NCBI RefSeq assembly: GCF_020991475.1
Contig: NZ_JAJMPA010000002.1
Span: forward strand, 310,001-374,000
Source of the DNA: Pedobacter sp. MC2016-14
GTDB taxonomy: Bacteria; Bacteroidota; Bacteroidia; Sphingobacteriales; Sphingobacteriaceae
DNA length: 64,000 bases
Direction of reading: 5' to 3'
The notes below the pieces were generated by a model. That model ran no database searches, had not been told where the DNA came from, and saw nothing but the letters and a program-made list of their open reading frames with translations. This document shows positions 8,329-16,642 of this stretch, piece by piece; the stretch's first letter is position 1; each line of letters opens with the position of its first letter. Position numbers and translations under genes: made by a program.

Positions 8329-9291
8329 TTGAAAAAAGAACTTGTCAGGGTAGAACATCTATCGCATCGCTACAGTAATGACTGGGCCATTCGCGATATT
8401 AATTTCGCAATAGAAGAAAAAGGCATATTGGGTTTGTTAGGTTCCAATGGTGCCGGGAAATCCACCACCATGAATATCCTTTGTGGGGTACTCAGCCAAA
8501 CAGAAGGAAAAGTCTACATCGACGGAATTGACCTGAGGGCAGAGCCTGAAGCTGCGAAAAGCCTGATAGGTTTTTTGCCCCAGCATGCGCCCTTGCACCT
8601 GGATTTAACTGTAGATGAATACCTGATTTTTTGTGCCTTTATCAGGAACATTCCAAAAAATAAAGTAAAATCTGCGGTTACAGAAGCTAAAGAGAAATGC
8701 GGCATCAGTCATTTTAGTAAAAGACTAATCCAGAACCTTTCAGGAGGTTACCGCCAGCGCGTGGGCATTGCACAAGCCATTATCCATAATCCCAAACTGG
8801 TAGTTTTAGACGAGCCTACAAATGGGCTTGATCCCAATCAAATTCTGGAAGTTCGTAAGTTGATTAAGGAGATTGCAGAAGAAAGATCGGTGATCTTTTC
8901 TACACATATGCTGTCAGAAGTTCAGTCCACTTGCAAAGACATCAAAATGATTGAAGGAGGCAGGATGGTATTCTCCGATTCAATGGAGGCGTTTAACAAC
9001 TATATCCTGCCTGATTCTATGCTCGTTGCTATGAATATGCCTCCCGCGTTAGCTGAACTAGCAAACCTGCCGGGGATCACGATGGCAGAGCAGCTAAGCG
9101 ATGTAAGTTTTCGGTTGAGGTTTGCTGCTTCTTCAACAATTTCTGCCGATATCATTAAGCACAGTGTACAGCAAAACTGGCAACTGACGGAAATTACACT
9201 GGAAAGAAGTTCCCTCGACGAGATTTTTGCACAGCTTTCTAACAAATCATTACACAACACATCACATGACCAGAATATTAAAAATAGCTAA
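8329..9291 (+). CDS. ABC-2 type transporter ATPase
   Basis: This is a 320-residue ABC ATPase starting at TTG (8329); the next in-frame Met falls inside the Walker A region, so TTG must be the start. Motifs are Walker A (GSNGAGKST), the signature LSGGYRQR, Walker B (LVVLDEPTNGLDP) and the switch histidine in STHMLSE. The C-terminal 90 residues form the extension common in drug, lantibiotic and Gld-type exporters. It overlaps the permease gene by 26 bases. The pair would make an ABC-2 exporter in the inner membrane. The location between an ECF sigma factor and FecR suggests shared control. The substrate is unknown. Confidence 0.9.
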   Translation: MKKELVRVEHLSHRYSNDWAIRDINFAIEEKGILGLLGSNGAGKSTTMNILCGVLSQTEGKVYIDGIDLRAEPEAAKSLIGFLPQHAPLHLDLTVDEYLIFCAFIRNIPKNKVKSAVTEAKEKCGISHFSKRLIQNLSGGYRQRVGIAQAIIHNPKLVVLDEPTNGLDPNQILEVRKLIKEIAEERSVIFSTHMLSEVQSTCKDIKMIEGGRMVFSDSMEAFNNYILPDSMLVAMNMPPALAELANLPGITMAEQLSDVSFRLRFAASSTISADIIKHSVQQNWQLTEITLERSSLDEIFAQLSNKSLHNTSHDQNIKNS

Positions 9292-11515
9292 ATTAGAGCT
9301 TAACTCCTTGTTTTATTCGCCTGTAGCATGGCTGGCGTTGGCCATATTTATGGTTCAAAGTGGCATGAGTTTCCTCTCCATGTTTGGAAGCTTTCAGGAA
9401 GCACTTTCTATGGGGATACCTGTAAGTAAACTTACATTTTCACTTTTTCCGGGTTTAAATGGCTTGTTTGATACGGTACAGCAAAACTTATACTTATACA
9501 TTCCCTTGCTTACCATGGGGTTGATGAGCCGCGAAATTAGCAGTGGTTCCATCAAATTGCTCTTGTCTTCGCCAGTAAAAATAAAGGAAATCATTATCGG
9601 CAAATACCTGGCTATGGTTGTATATGGTTTGTTGATGGTAGCGGTTTTACTTATTTATTCGATAGCCGGAGTCCTGATCATTAAAGACCCCGATGTTAAA
9701 TTGATCATCTCTGGCTTAATTGGCTTGTTTCTGCTCATTTGCACTTATGCAGCCATCGGACTGTTTATGTCTAGTTTAACTTCTTACCAGGTTGTTGCGG
9801 CAATTAGTACACTTGCCGTCTTTGCGGCACTGCGCTTTATCGGATCTGTGGGACAGGGGATAGATTTTGTTCGCGACCTTACTTATTTTCTATCTATATC
9901 TGGAAGGGCCGATGACATGATTAAAGGCTTAATCAGCACTAAGGATGTACTTTATTTTTTAATCATTATTGTACTCTTCCTCTCCTTGTGCATTATGCGC
10001 TTAAAAAATGACAGGGAATCTAAATCTGTAAAGGCTCAGCTAATTGGTTACACACTGTTGATTTTTAGTTCTTTATTGGTTGGTTATGCCAGTGCAAGAC
10101 CAGGTTATATTGCTTATGCAGACATGACGGCTACAAAATCCAGAACGCTGACTAAAAACAGCCAGCAGATTGCTTCAACGATTAAAGGCCCTTTAGAAAT
10201 TACAACCTATGTTAACCTGTTAGATCAGAACGTGTATTTTGGTCTGCCTCAATCCAGGAATTATGATCTGGAAAAGTTTGAGCAGTTTCAGCGTTTTATT
10301 CCTCAGTTAAAAATGAAGTATGTTTATTATTATGATATCACAGACTTGAAGAATAACCAAAATATGTCTTATCAGGGTGATTTAACTGGTTTGAGTACAA
10401 AACAGATTGCAGAGAAGGTGGCAGACAATATGGGTTTAGATCTTGACATGTTTATGTCTCCGGTACAGATCAAAAAAATCATTGATCTAGAGGCTGAAAA
10501 TAATGCTTTGGTACGTGTACTCAAGTACAAAGGCAAAACCAGCCGGTTGCGATTTTACGAGGGGATTGATCAGTTTCCATCAGAAACCGAAATAGCTGCG
10601 GCCATTAAACGCTTAACTGTTCCTGCTCCAAAAGTTGCTTTTGCCATTGGAAACAATGAGCGTAGTATAGCTAAAACAGGCGACCGTAATTATCAGATGA
10701 TGAGTAGCATGAAAAGGGGAAGGAATGCACTCATTAATCAGGGCTTTGATGTAATGACGGTTGATTTAAGGTCTGAGCCGTTACCCAAAGACCTGGGCCT
10801 GATTGTACTTGCAGATCCTACAACACCTTTGGATGCGAATGCGCAAAAAGAAATTCAGGCTTATATTAATCGGGGCGGAAATATGCTGATTACCGGGGAA
10901 CCTGGTCGCCAGGAGATTTTAAATCCGATATTACAGCAATTTGGCGTAGCTATGAAAGCTGGAATGTTGCTGAACCCAAGTAAGGATGATAGTCCGGATT
11001 TAATTTATGGCAGTTATATAGAGGGCGGTAAGATAGCGATGCCGGGAGCCGCTGCCTTAAGCTGGCAGAAGGGCTCGCCTTATAAAATAGAACCCATAGT
11101 GTGGAGTTCTACAGCCGGTTGGAACAAGGTTAGACAAGTGGATTTTAATACTACAGAACCTAAATTCAATGCGGAAGAGGGCGATGAGCAGGGGCGCTTT
11201 GCGACGGCGATTGCAGTTAGCAGGCAAATTAATGGCAGGGAGCAACGCATAGTGGTTGTGGGAGATGCAGATTTTATGGGCAATGCAGAATTACAGCATC
11301 CACGTGGCATGAACGAGCGAATGGTCAGCAAATTATTCAATTGGTTTAGTTATGGTGCTTACCCGGTGGATACGCGTAGGCTTGCTACTACAGACGATAA
11401 GATTTTGTTGAGCCGCAGGCAACTTGCCACCTTGAAAACAGTATTACTTGTCGTTATTCCGGGACTGATTTTGTTGCTCGGTGCAGTTATTCTGATTAAA
11501 AGAAAAAGAAATTAA
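9266..11515 (+). CDS. ABC-2 permease fused to GldG-like auxiliary domain
   Basis: From the ATG at 9266 this is a 749-residue protein; the frame is open from 9227 but that stretch lies inside the ATPase gene. Residues 1-240 hold about six membrane helices of an ABC-2 permease, as in GldF. Helix seven (about 258-275) leads to an exported domain (about 285-715) of the ABC_transp_aux/GldG type, with a typical LIVLADPTTPLD and MLITGEPGR segment, and a final helix lies at about 722-742 before KRKRN. In gliding bacteria GldF and GldG are separate proteins; here they are one chain. With the ATPase it forms a complete GldAFG-like exporter. A gliding role is unproven, and many non-gliding Bacteroidota carry such fusions. 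Confidence 0.85.
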   Translation: MTRILKIAKLELNSLFYSPVAWLALAIFMVQSGMSFLSMFGSFQEALSMGIPVSKLTFSLFPGLNGLFDTVQQNLYLYIPLLTMGLMSREISSGSIKLLLSSPVKIKEIIIGKYLAMVVYGLLMVAVLLIYSIAGVLIIKDPDVKLIISGLIGLFLLICTYAAIGLFMSSLTSYQVVAAISTLAVFAALRFIGSVGQGIDFVRDLTYFLSISGRADDMIKGLISTKDVLYFLIIIVLFLSLCIMRLKNDRESKSVKAQLIGYTLLIFSSLLVGYASARPGYIAYADMTATKSRTLTKNSQQIASTIKGPLEITTYVNLLDQNVYFGLPQSRNYDLEKFEQFQRFIPQLKMKYVYYYDITDLKNNQNMSYQGDLTGLSTKQIAEKVADNMGLDLDMFMSPVQIKKIIDLEAENNALVRVLKYKGKTSRLRFYEGIDQFPSETEIAAAIKRLTVPAPKVAFAIGNNERSIAKTGDRNYQMMSSMKRGRNALINQGFDVMTVDLRSEPLPKDLGLIVLADPTTPLDANAQKEIQAYINRGGNMLITGEPGRQEILNPILQQFGVAMKAGMLLNPSKDDSPDLIYGSYIEGGKIAMPGAAALSWQKGSPYKIEPIVWSSTAGWNKVRQVDFNTTEPKFNAEEGDEQGRFATAIAVSRQINGREQRIVVVGDADFMGNAELQHPRGMNERMVSKLFNWFSYGAYPVDTRRLATTDDKILLSRRQLATLKTVLLVVIPGLILLLGAVILIKRKRN

Positions 11516-11554
11516 TTTTTATCTACTACCAATGCATTGGCTATCTTGTCTTAC
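11515..11554 (+). repeat. Copy 2 of repeated spacer element (fecR side)
   Basis: Block one at 11515-11530 (ATTTTTATCTACTACC) differs from copy 1 by one base, and block two at 11544-11554 (TCTTGTCTTAC) is identical. The element begins in the last base of the permease stop codon and ends 18 bases before the fecR ATG. It occupies the place where the sigma-fecR spacer would be if the ABC genes were absent. Confidence 0.6.
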
Positions 11555-11572
11555 TATTAACAGCAGGGCGAA

Positions 11573-12727
11573 ATGAATACAAAAGATATAGAAAATATTC
11601 TTGATAAGTATAAAGCGGGAGTGGCATCTGAAGAAGAAGTTGCGCTGCTGCAAGACTGGTCTATGAGCTATGAAGCGCCTGGTACAGCTGATTTATCTAT
11701 GGATGAACGCATTCGGGAAACCGATAAGATCTGGGCGCATCTTGAGCTGGATAATTTGCAGGATAAAAGCCTCAGGCTTTGGCCCCGGATTGCGGTTGCG
11801 GCTTCTTTGTTCCTTATATTTTCAGTGGCGGTTTATCTACTGTTGTCAAAACCTGTTCAGCAGGGAGATTTTATTAGTGCTAAAAACGATATTGCCCCGG
11901 GTAAAAATACGGCAGTACTTACTTTGGCAAATGGAAAAAAGATTTTGCTTAACGATGCTTTAAATGGCCAACTGGCCAATGAAGCGGGTGTTACTATTAG
12001 TAAGGCAAAAAATGGGCAGCTGGTGTATCATATTACAGCTGAAGAATCGGGAAATACAGGACAGTTTAATACATTGGAAACCAGGAATGGGGAACAATAT
12101 CAGGTAGTATTGCCAGACGGCTCTCATATTTGGTTAAATGCAGCCTCTTCTTTACGGTACCCAACGGTTTTTTCAAAGAAAGAACGGTTCGTTGAGTTGA
12201 AAGGTGAAGGATATTTTGAAATTGCCAAATCGTATACCTCGGTTCAAAAAGGGATTCGTAAGCCATTTATTGTAGCAACCAAAGGCCAGCAAGTTGAGGT
12301 ATTGGGTACGCATTTTAACATTAATGCCTATGATGATGAGCCAATCAGCAGAACAACGCTGATGGAAGGCAGCGTGCAGGTATCGTCCTTAAATGAGGGC
12401 CGGCCCAATTCTCCTGCACGCTTAAAACCAGGTGAACAAGCTGTATTGGTAGGCAATCAGCTTAATATACGTAAAGCGAATGTAGAAGAGGCAATGGCCT
12501 GGAAAAACGGACAGTTCATTTTTGAAAAGGAAAATATTGAATCTATTATGCGGAAAATTACACGTTGGTATAACGTGGAGGTGAGCTATAGTGGAGAATT
12601 GCCTGCAGAGACCTTTAGTGGTGTGGTAAATAGGTTTGAGAATGTATCTCAGGTACTTCGTTTATTGTCCTTAACCAATAGGGTAAACTTTAAAATTGAG
12701 GGAAGGAGGATCATCGTGACTAAATAG
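11573..12727 (+). CDS. FecR-family anti-sigma factor
   Basis: This is a 384-residue inner-membrane anti-sigma factor. The cytoplasmic N-terminus (1-68) would bind the sigma factor. One membrane helix follows (about 70-90), then the periplasmic FecR domain (about 165-270, with GEQYQVVLPDGSHIWLNA) and a C-terminal DUF4974 domain (about 310-384). The partner sigma factor is at 7639, 3.3 kb upstream, and SusC with an STN domain follows downstream. FecR receives the signal from the STN domain of the outer-membrane receptor and then frees the sigma factor. Length and domain order are normal for Bacteroidota. Confidence 0.93.
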   Translation: MNTKDIENILDKYKAGVASEEEVALLQDWSMSYEAPGTADLSMDERIRETDKIWAHLELDNLQDKSLRLWPRIAVAASLFLIFSVAVYLLLSKPVQQGDFISAKNDIAPGKNTAVLTLANGKKILLNDALNGQLANEAGVTISKAKNGQLVYHITAEESGNTGQFNTLETRNGEQYQVVLPDGSHIWLNAASSLRYPTVFSKKERFVELKGEGYFEIAKSYTSVQKGIRKPFIVATKGQQVEVLGTHFNINAYDDEPISRTTLMEGSVQVSSLNEGRPNSPARLKPGEQAVLVGNQLNIRKANVEEAMAWKNGQFIFEKENIESIMRKITRWYNVEVSYSGELPAETFSGVVNRFENVSQVLRLLSLTNRVNFKIEGRRIIVTK

Positions 12728-12742
12728 ATACGTTGTAAGCGA

Positions 12743-12756
12743 TTGATCCAAATCAA
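12743..12756. promoter_or_regulatory. FNR-like palindrome TTGAT-N4-ATCAA
   Basis: The sequence TTGATCCAAATCAA is an exact match to the E. coli FNR consensus TTGATNNNNATCAA. It lies 16 bases after the fecR stop and about 177 bases before the susC ATG. A second TGGATCAA at 12799-12806 forms an 8-bp inverted repeat with TTGATCCA at 12743-12750. With ten fixed bases a chance match somewhere in 64 kb is not negligible, and Crp/Fnr sites in Bacteroidota may differ. Confidence 0.3.
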
Positions 12757-12858
12757 AAAAGGGCCAGAAGTGATTGCAACACAACTGACCCAATAGACTG
12801 GATCAAGTATATAAAATTGGAGATTCTATCAACCGTAAACCAGACAAACAAACTTAGA

Positions 12859-12886
12859 TAAAATTGTGGATAACGCAACAATTTTA
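12859..12886. promoter_or_regulatory. Inverted repeat upstream of susC
   Basis: A perfect 9-bp inverted repeat (TAAAATTGT, 10 bases, ACAATTTTA) lies 46 bases before the susC start. It could be an operator, a hairpin in the susC leader, or part of the promoter read by the ECF sigma factor. A/T-rich repeats of this size also occur by chance. Confidence 0.35.
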
Positions 12887-12932
12887 AAGGCCTGTTCATC
12901 AGCTGCTAAGTCTTTGTCATAAAAAAGATGAA

Positions 12933-15900
12933 ATGTATAAAAACTATACTATAAAAAAAGTATTGCTCATCATGCGATTAACCACCGTCATATTAATAGC
13001 AACGTTTCTGCAGGTAAGTGCTTCGGGCTACGCGCAGAAAATTACACTGTCTGAAAAAAATGCAGGGATCAAACAGGTCTTTGATAAAATCAGGCAACAA
13101 ACAGGCTATAACTTTTTATTTGCCGATGCAGAATTGCAAGCCTCCAGGCCTGTAGATATTAAGGTATCTGCTATGGAGTTGAGTGATGTATTAACCCTCT
13201 TATTTAAGAATCAACCCTTAACGTATACCATCGATGCAAAAACAGTTGTGGTTAAAGAGAAGGAAAAAACGCTCTTAGACCGATTTAGTGATTACATCAA
13301 CGCGGTAGATATAAAAGGGCAGGTGCTAAATGAGCTGGGTCGTCCGCTGCTTGGTGCCTCTGTAAAAGTATTGGGGACGCAGAAACGTACATTAACAGAT
13401 GTGGACGGGAAATTTGCCTTTAAATCGCTTGCTGAAGATGCACGTATTGTGGTTTCCTACATTGGTTATCGTACAGATACTATCGCCCTTAGTGGTAAAA
13501 CAGATTTTGTCATCCGTATGGACCCACAGGCCAATAACATTCAGGAAGTTACCATTGTATCTACCGGTTATCAAAGCCTTCCAAAAGAACGTGCTACCGG
13601 TTCATTTGAAGTGATCACTAAAGAACAGCTTCAACACAGTACAGATCCTAATCTGATCAGAAGGTTGGAAGGAATCACAAATTCCATGGATTTCCGGAAT
13701 GACCTTCGCCCAATTATGTCAAGTAATGCAAATGCACAGCGGTCACCTTTGGCCAATTTAACGATTAGAGGTAAAAATACACTGAACGAATCTGAGAATG
13801 CTGATGACAATGGGAATTATAGCGGACAGGTGCTGGTGGTGATTGACGGAATTGCAACGCCGTATTCTATTGATCAGATCAACCCCCTGGATGTAGAAAG
13901 TATTAACGTTTTAAAAGATGCTGCTGCAGCAAGCATATGGGGCTCCAGAGCAGCCAATGGGGTAATTGTGGTGACCACAAAAAAAGGAAGGTACGGTACA
14001 CCTGCCAGGATTTCCTTTAATTCCAGTGTAAACATCGCCGAAAAGGTGAATTTGTTTTACAATAAAACTATGAGTATTTCTGATCTAATTGATGCGCAAA
14101 TGCGACAGTTTAGAAATGCCAATACTGCCCCAAACCCGCCACTCCCTGATTTAAGTATAAGTGTTTTGTATGGACAGGAACCGGTTTCTCCTGTTGCTGA
14201 AATTATGAATGCCTGGTTGAATAAGGGAACTCTAACTGAAACTCAAGCCACAGCACAACTCAATGCACTTCGTGGAAATGACATCAGAAGAGATTATGAT
14301 CGGTACTTTCTTCGCAATTCGGTGAACCAGAATTACAGCTTGTCTGTTGATGGAGGCTCTGATTTGTTCAGGTACAGATTATCCGGTGGGTACGATAAGG
14401 GGCTTAACAATACACAAAACTCAGGTTCTGATCGTTTGAGCCTTGGTTATAACATGGGTATTAAGCCTATCAAAAACCTGGAACTCCAGGGATCAGTTAA
14501 ATACACGGTTAGAAATAACAATGAACAGGCAGCAGAAAATAGAATAACAGGGGTAACAGGTGCTCCGTTCTATGCCTATAGCAGGTTGGCAGATAATAAT
14601 GGTAATGCACTGGAACTTACTAAAAAATACCGTCAGGGCTTTGCAGATCTTTTTGAAAGCGTGTACCCAACCCAATTTCTGAGCTGGAGGTATAAGCCAT
14701 TGGAAGATATCAATGAAGGATACAACAGACTTAGGGATCAAAATCTGAATCTTGAATTTACCACAAATTATAAAGTATTAGAGGGATTGTCTTTGCAGGC
14801 AACCTACAATTATAATACCGGACGTATAGAAGACAATACCCTTTACAGGCAAAACTCCTTCTATATGCGCGATAAGATCAATTACTTTACCACTTCCCTT
14901 TCTTCTACCGACCCCAGGACAGGAAATTCTGTAACGCCTTTTGTGCGGCAATTGCCTTTGGGCGGCCAATATACCATGGGGCTTACCAAATCCAGCAATC
15001 AAACTTTGAGGGGACAGGTAAATTATGAAAAAAGCTGGAATGAAAAACACCAGGTTTCTGCAATTGCAGGTCTAGATGTCAATCAGAATTATAGGACTGT
15101 AAGCAATAACGGTTATTATGGCTACGATGAAAATACTTTGCAGAGCGAAAATAAGCTTGATTATAAATCCATGATTCCTATTGTGTTTGCTGAGGATTTT
15201 AGCGGATACGGAGGTGAATATATTCCTAACTTAAACACAGGTTTGCGCGCCTTTAAGTTGAGAACTATCAGCTGGTATTCGAATGCTGCCTATACTTTTA
15301 ACCGTAGGTATACCTTATCAGCAAGTATCCGTAAAGACATTTCAAGTGAATTTGGTGATGGTACCAATACAGGAGGTACACCATATTATTCTATTGGCGG
15401 ACTTTGGAACATCAGCAATGAATCCTTTTTTCATTCAGAACTTTTTCCAGTACTCAGCTTTAAATCTACTTTTGGATACAATGGAAATGTTAATCCGAGA
15501 GTGCTTTCCAGACCAACAATTATTTACTCGAACGTTTTAGGTTTGCTTCCCGGAGACAACGGCCTTCCTTATGCCTATACAGATTTAAGTGCTGGTGTTT
15601 CCAATCGGTTACTTCGTCCTGAAAAAACCGGGGTTTGGAATATTGGTGTAGACTTTGGGATGAAAGGCAACAGGCTTTCGGGAAGTATCCAGTATTATGT
15701 TAAATCAACATCTGACTTATTAGACTATGGTAATCTTGATCCGAGTACGGGATACAGCTATACAATCTATAATATCGGAAATTTAAAAGGGAAGGGTGTT
15801 GACCTGGCTTTAAATTCTGTCAATATTAATGGTGCGAAATTTAGCTGGAACACCAACTTTTTAACGAGTTATAACCGTGTTAAAGTGACTAAGTTATTTG

Positions 15901-16631
15901 GAACTTCTGCAAGTGCTGCGGGCCAGGTGGTAGGGAACAGTTCAGGGTCATTTAACGAGGGTTACGATCTTTCAAGAGTGTTTGGGTATGAATGGGCTGG
16001 TTTAAGTCCTTTAACCGGCGATCCACAGGGATATGTGAATGGAAAAGTCGTTGCCATCTCGAATGATGGAAACGGTAATGCGGCATACAATGACATTCAG
16101 AATGCGCCTATTACTTCCTTAAAATACTTTGGTTCTGGTGTTCCTGTTTTTTATGGTGCTTTACGCAATACCTTTAATTATAAAGCATTTTCTCTCTCCA
16201 TCAACATTCAATATAAACTGGGTTATTACGTTAGAAGGCCAAAAGCTCAGGTTGTAAATTACAGCGCATTATATAATGTAAATGCAGTATTACAAGGGGA
16301 GGAGTACAATAACAGGTGGCAGCAAAGTGGAGATGAGTTAACTACCAACGTGCCTTCTACTGTGTTCTCGGCTACAAATGCAAATCGGGATAACTTTTAT
16401 TATTACTCCAGTATCAATGTACTTAAGGGCGATCATATAAGGCTGCAGGAAATAAACTTTGGTTATACAATTCCGGTAAGGGATCATAAGTTTATTAAAA
16501 ATCCAAGGGTTTACGCCAACGTAAATAACCTTGGACTGATTTGGAAGGCGAATAAAGTAGGGGTTGATCCCGAGGTCTTTGACTATCCTTCGCCAAGAGC
16601 ATACAGTTTGGGTTTTTCTGCTAACTTTTAA
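12933..16631 (+). CDS. SusC/RagA TonB-dependent receptor with STN domain
   Basis: This is a 1232-residue outer-membrane receptor. In order it has a signal peptide (cleaved near ASGYAQ, about residue 35), an STN/secretin-TonB signalling domain (about 36-110), a CarboxypepD_reg-like domain (about 127-195, IKGQVLNELGRPLLGASV), a TonB plug (about 215-350, with VLVVIDGIATP and INVLKDAAAASIWGSRAANGVIVVTTKKG) and a beta-barrel to the end. The STN domain marks it as a transducer working with FecR and the ECF sigma factor upstream. SusD follows 11 bases downstream. The cargo cannot be read from sequence; no degradative enzyme is encoded next to it, so it may import peptides or other compounds rather than a glycan. 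Confidence 0.94.
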   Translation: MYKNYTIKKVLLIMRLTTVILIATFLQVSASGYAQKITLSEKNAGIKQVFDKIRQQTGYNFLFADAELQASRPVDIKVSAMELSDVLTLLFKNQPLTYTIDAKTVVVKEKEKTLLDRFSDYINAVDIKGQVLNELGRPLLGASVKVLGTQKRTLTDVDGKFAFKSLAEDARIVVSYIGYRTDTIALSGKTDFVIRMDPQANNIQEVTIVSTGYQSLPKERATGSFEVITKEQLQHSTDPNLIRRLEGITNSMDFRNDLRPIMSSNANAQRSPLANLTIRGKNTLNESENADDNGNYSGQVLVVIDGIATPYSIDQINPLDVESINVLKDAAAASIWGSRAANGVIVVTTKKGRYGTPARISFNSSVNIAEKVNLFYNKTMSISDLIDAQMRQFRNANTAPNPPLPDLSISVLYGQEPVSPVAEIMNAWLNKGTLTETQATAQLNALRGNDIRRDYDRYFLRNSVNQNYSLSVDGGSDLFRYRLSGGYDKGLNNTQNSGSDRLSLGYNMGIKPIKNLELQGSVKYTVRNNNEQAAENRITGVTGAPFYAYSRLADNNGNALELTKKYRQGFADLFESVYPTQFLSWRYKPLEDINEGYNRLRDQNLNLEFTTNYKVLEGLSLQATYNYNTGRIEDNTLYRQNSFYMRDKINYFTTSLSSTDPRTGNSVTPFVRQLPLGGQYTMGLTKSSNQTLRGQVNYEKSWNEKHQVSAIAGLDVNQNYRTVSNNGYYGYDENTLQSENKLDYKSMIPIVFAEDFSGYGGEYIPNLNTGLRAFKLRTISWYSNAAYTFNRRYTLSASIRKDISSEFGDGTNTGGTPYYSIGGLWNISNESFFHSELFPVLSFKSTFGYNGNVNPRVLSRPTIIYSNVLGLLPGDNGLPYAYTDLSAGVSNRLLRPEKTGVWNIGVDFGMKGNRLSGSIQYYVKSTSDLLDYGNLDPSTGYSYTIYNIGNLKGKGVDLALNSVNINGAKFSWNTNFLTSYNRVKVTKLFGTSASAAGQVVGNSSGSFNEGYDLSRVFGYEWAGLSPLTGDPQGYVNGKVVAISNDGNGNAAYNDIQNAPITSLKYFGSGVPVFYGALRNTFNYKAFSLSINIQYKLGYYVRRPKAQVVNYSALYNVNAVLQGEEYNNRWQQSGDELTTNVPSTVFSATNANRDNFYYYSSINVLKGDHIRLQEINFGYTIPVRDHKFIKNPRVYANVNNLGLIWKANKVGVDPEVFDYPSPRAYSLGFSANF

Positions 16632-16642
16632 ACCAGATTATC

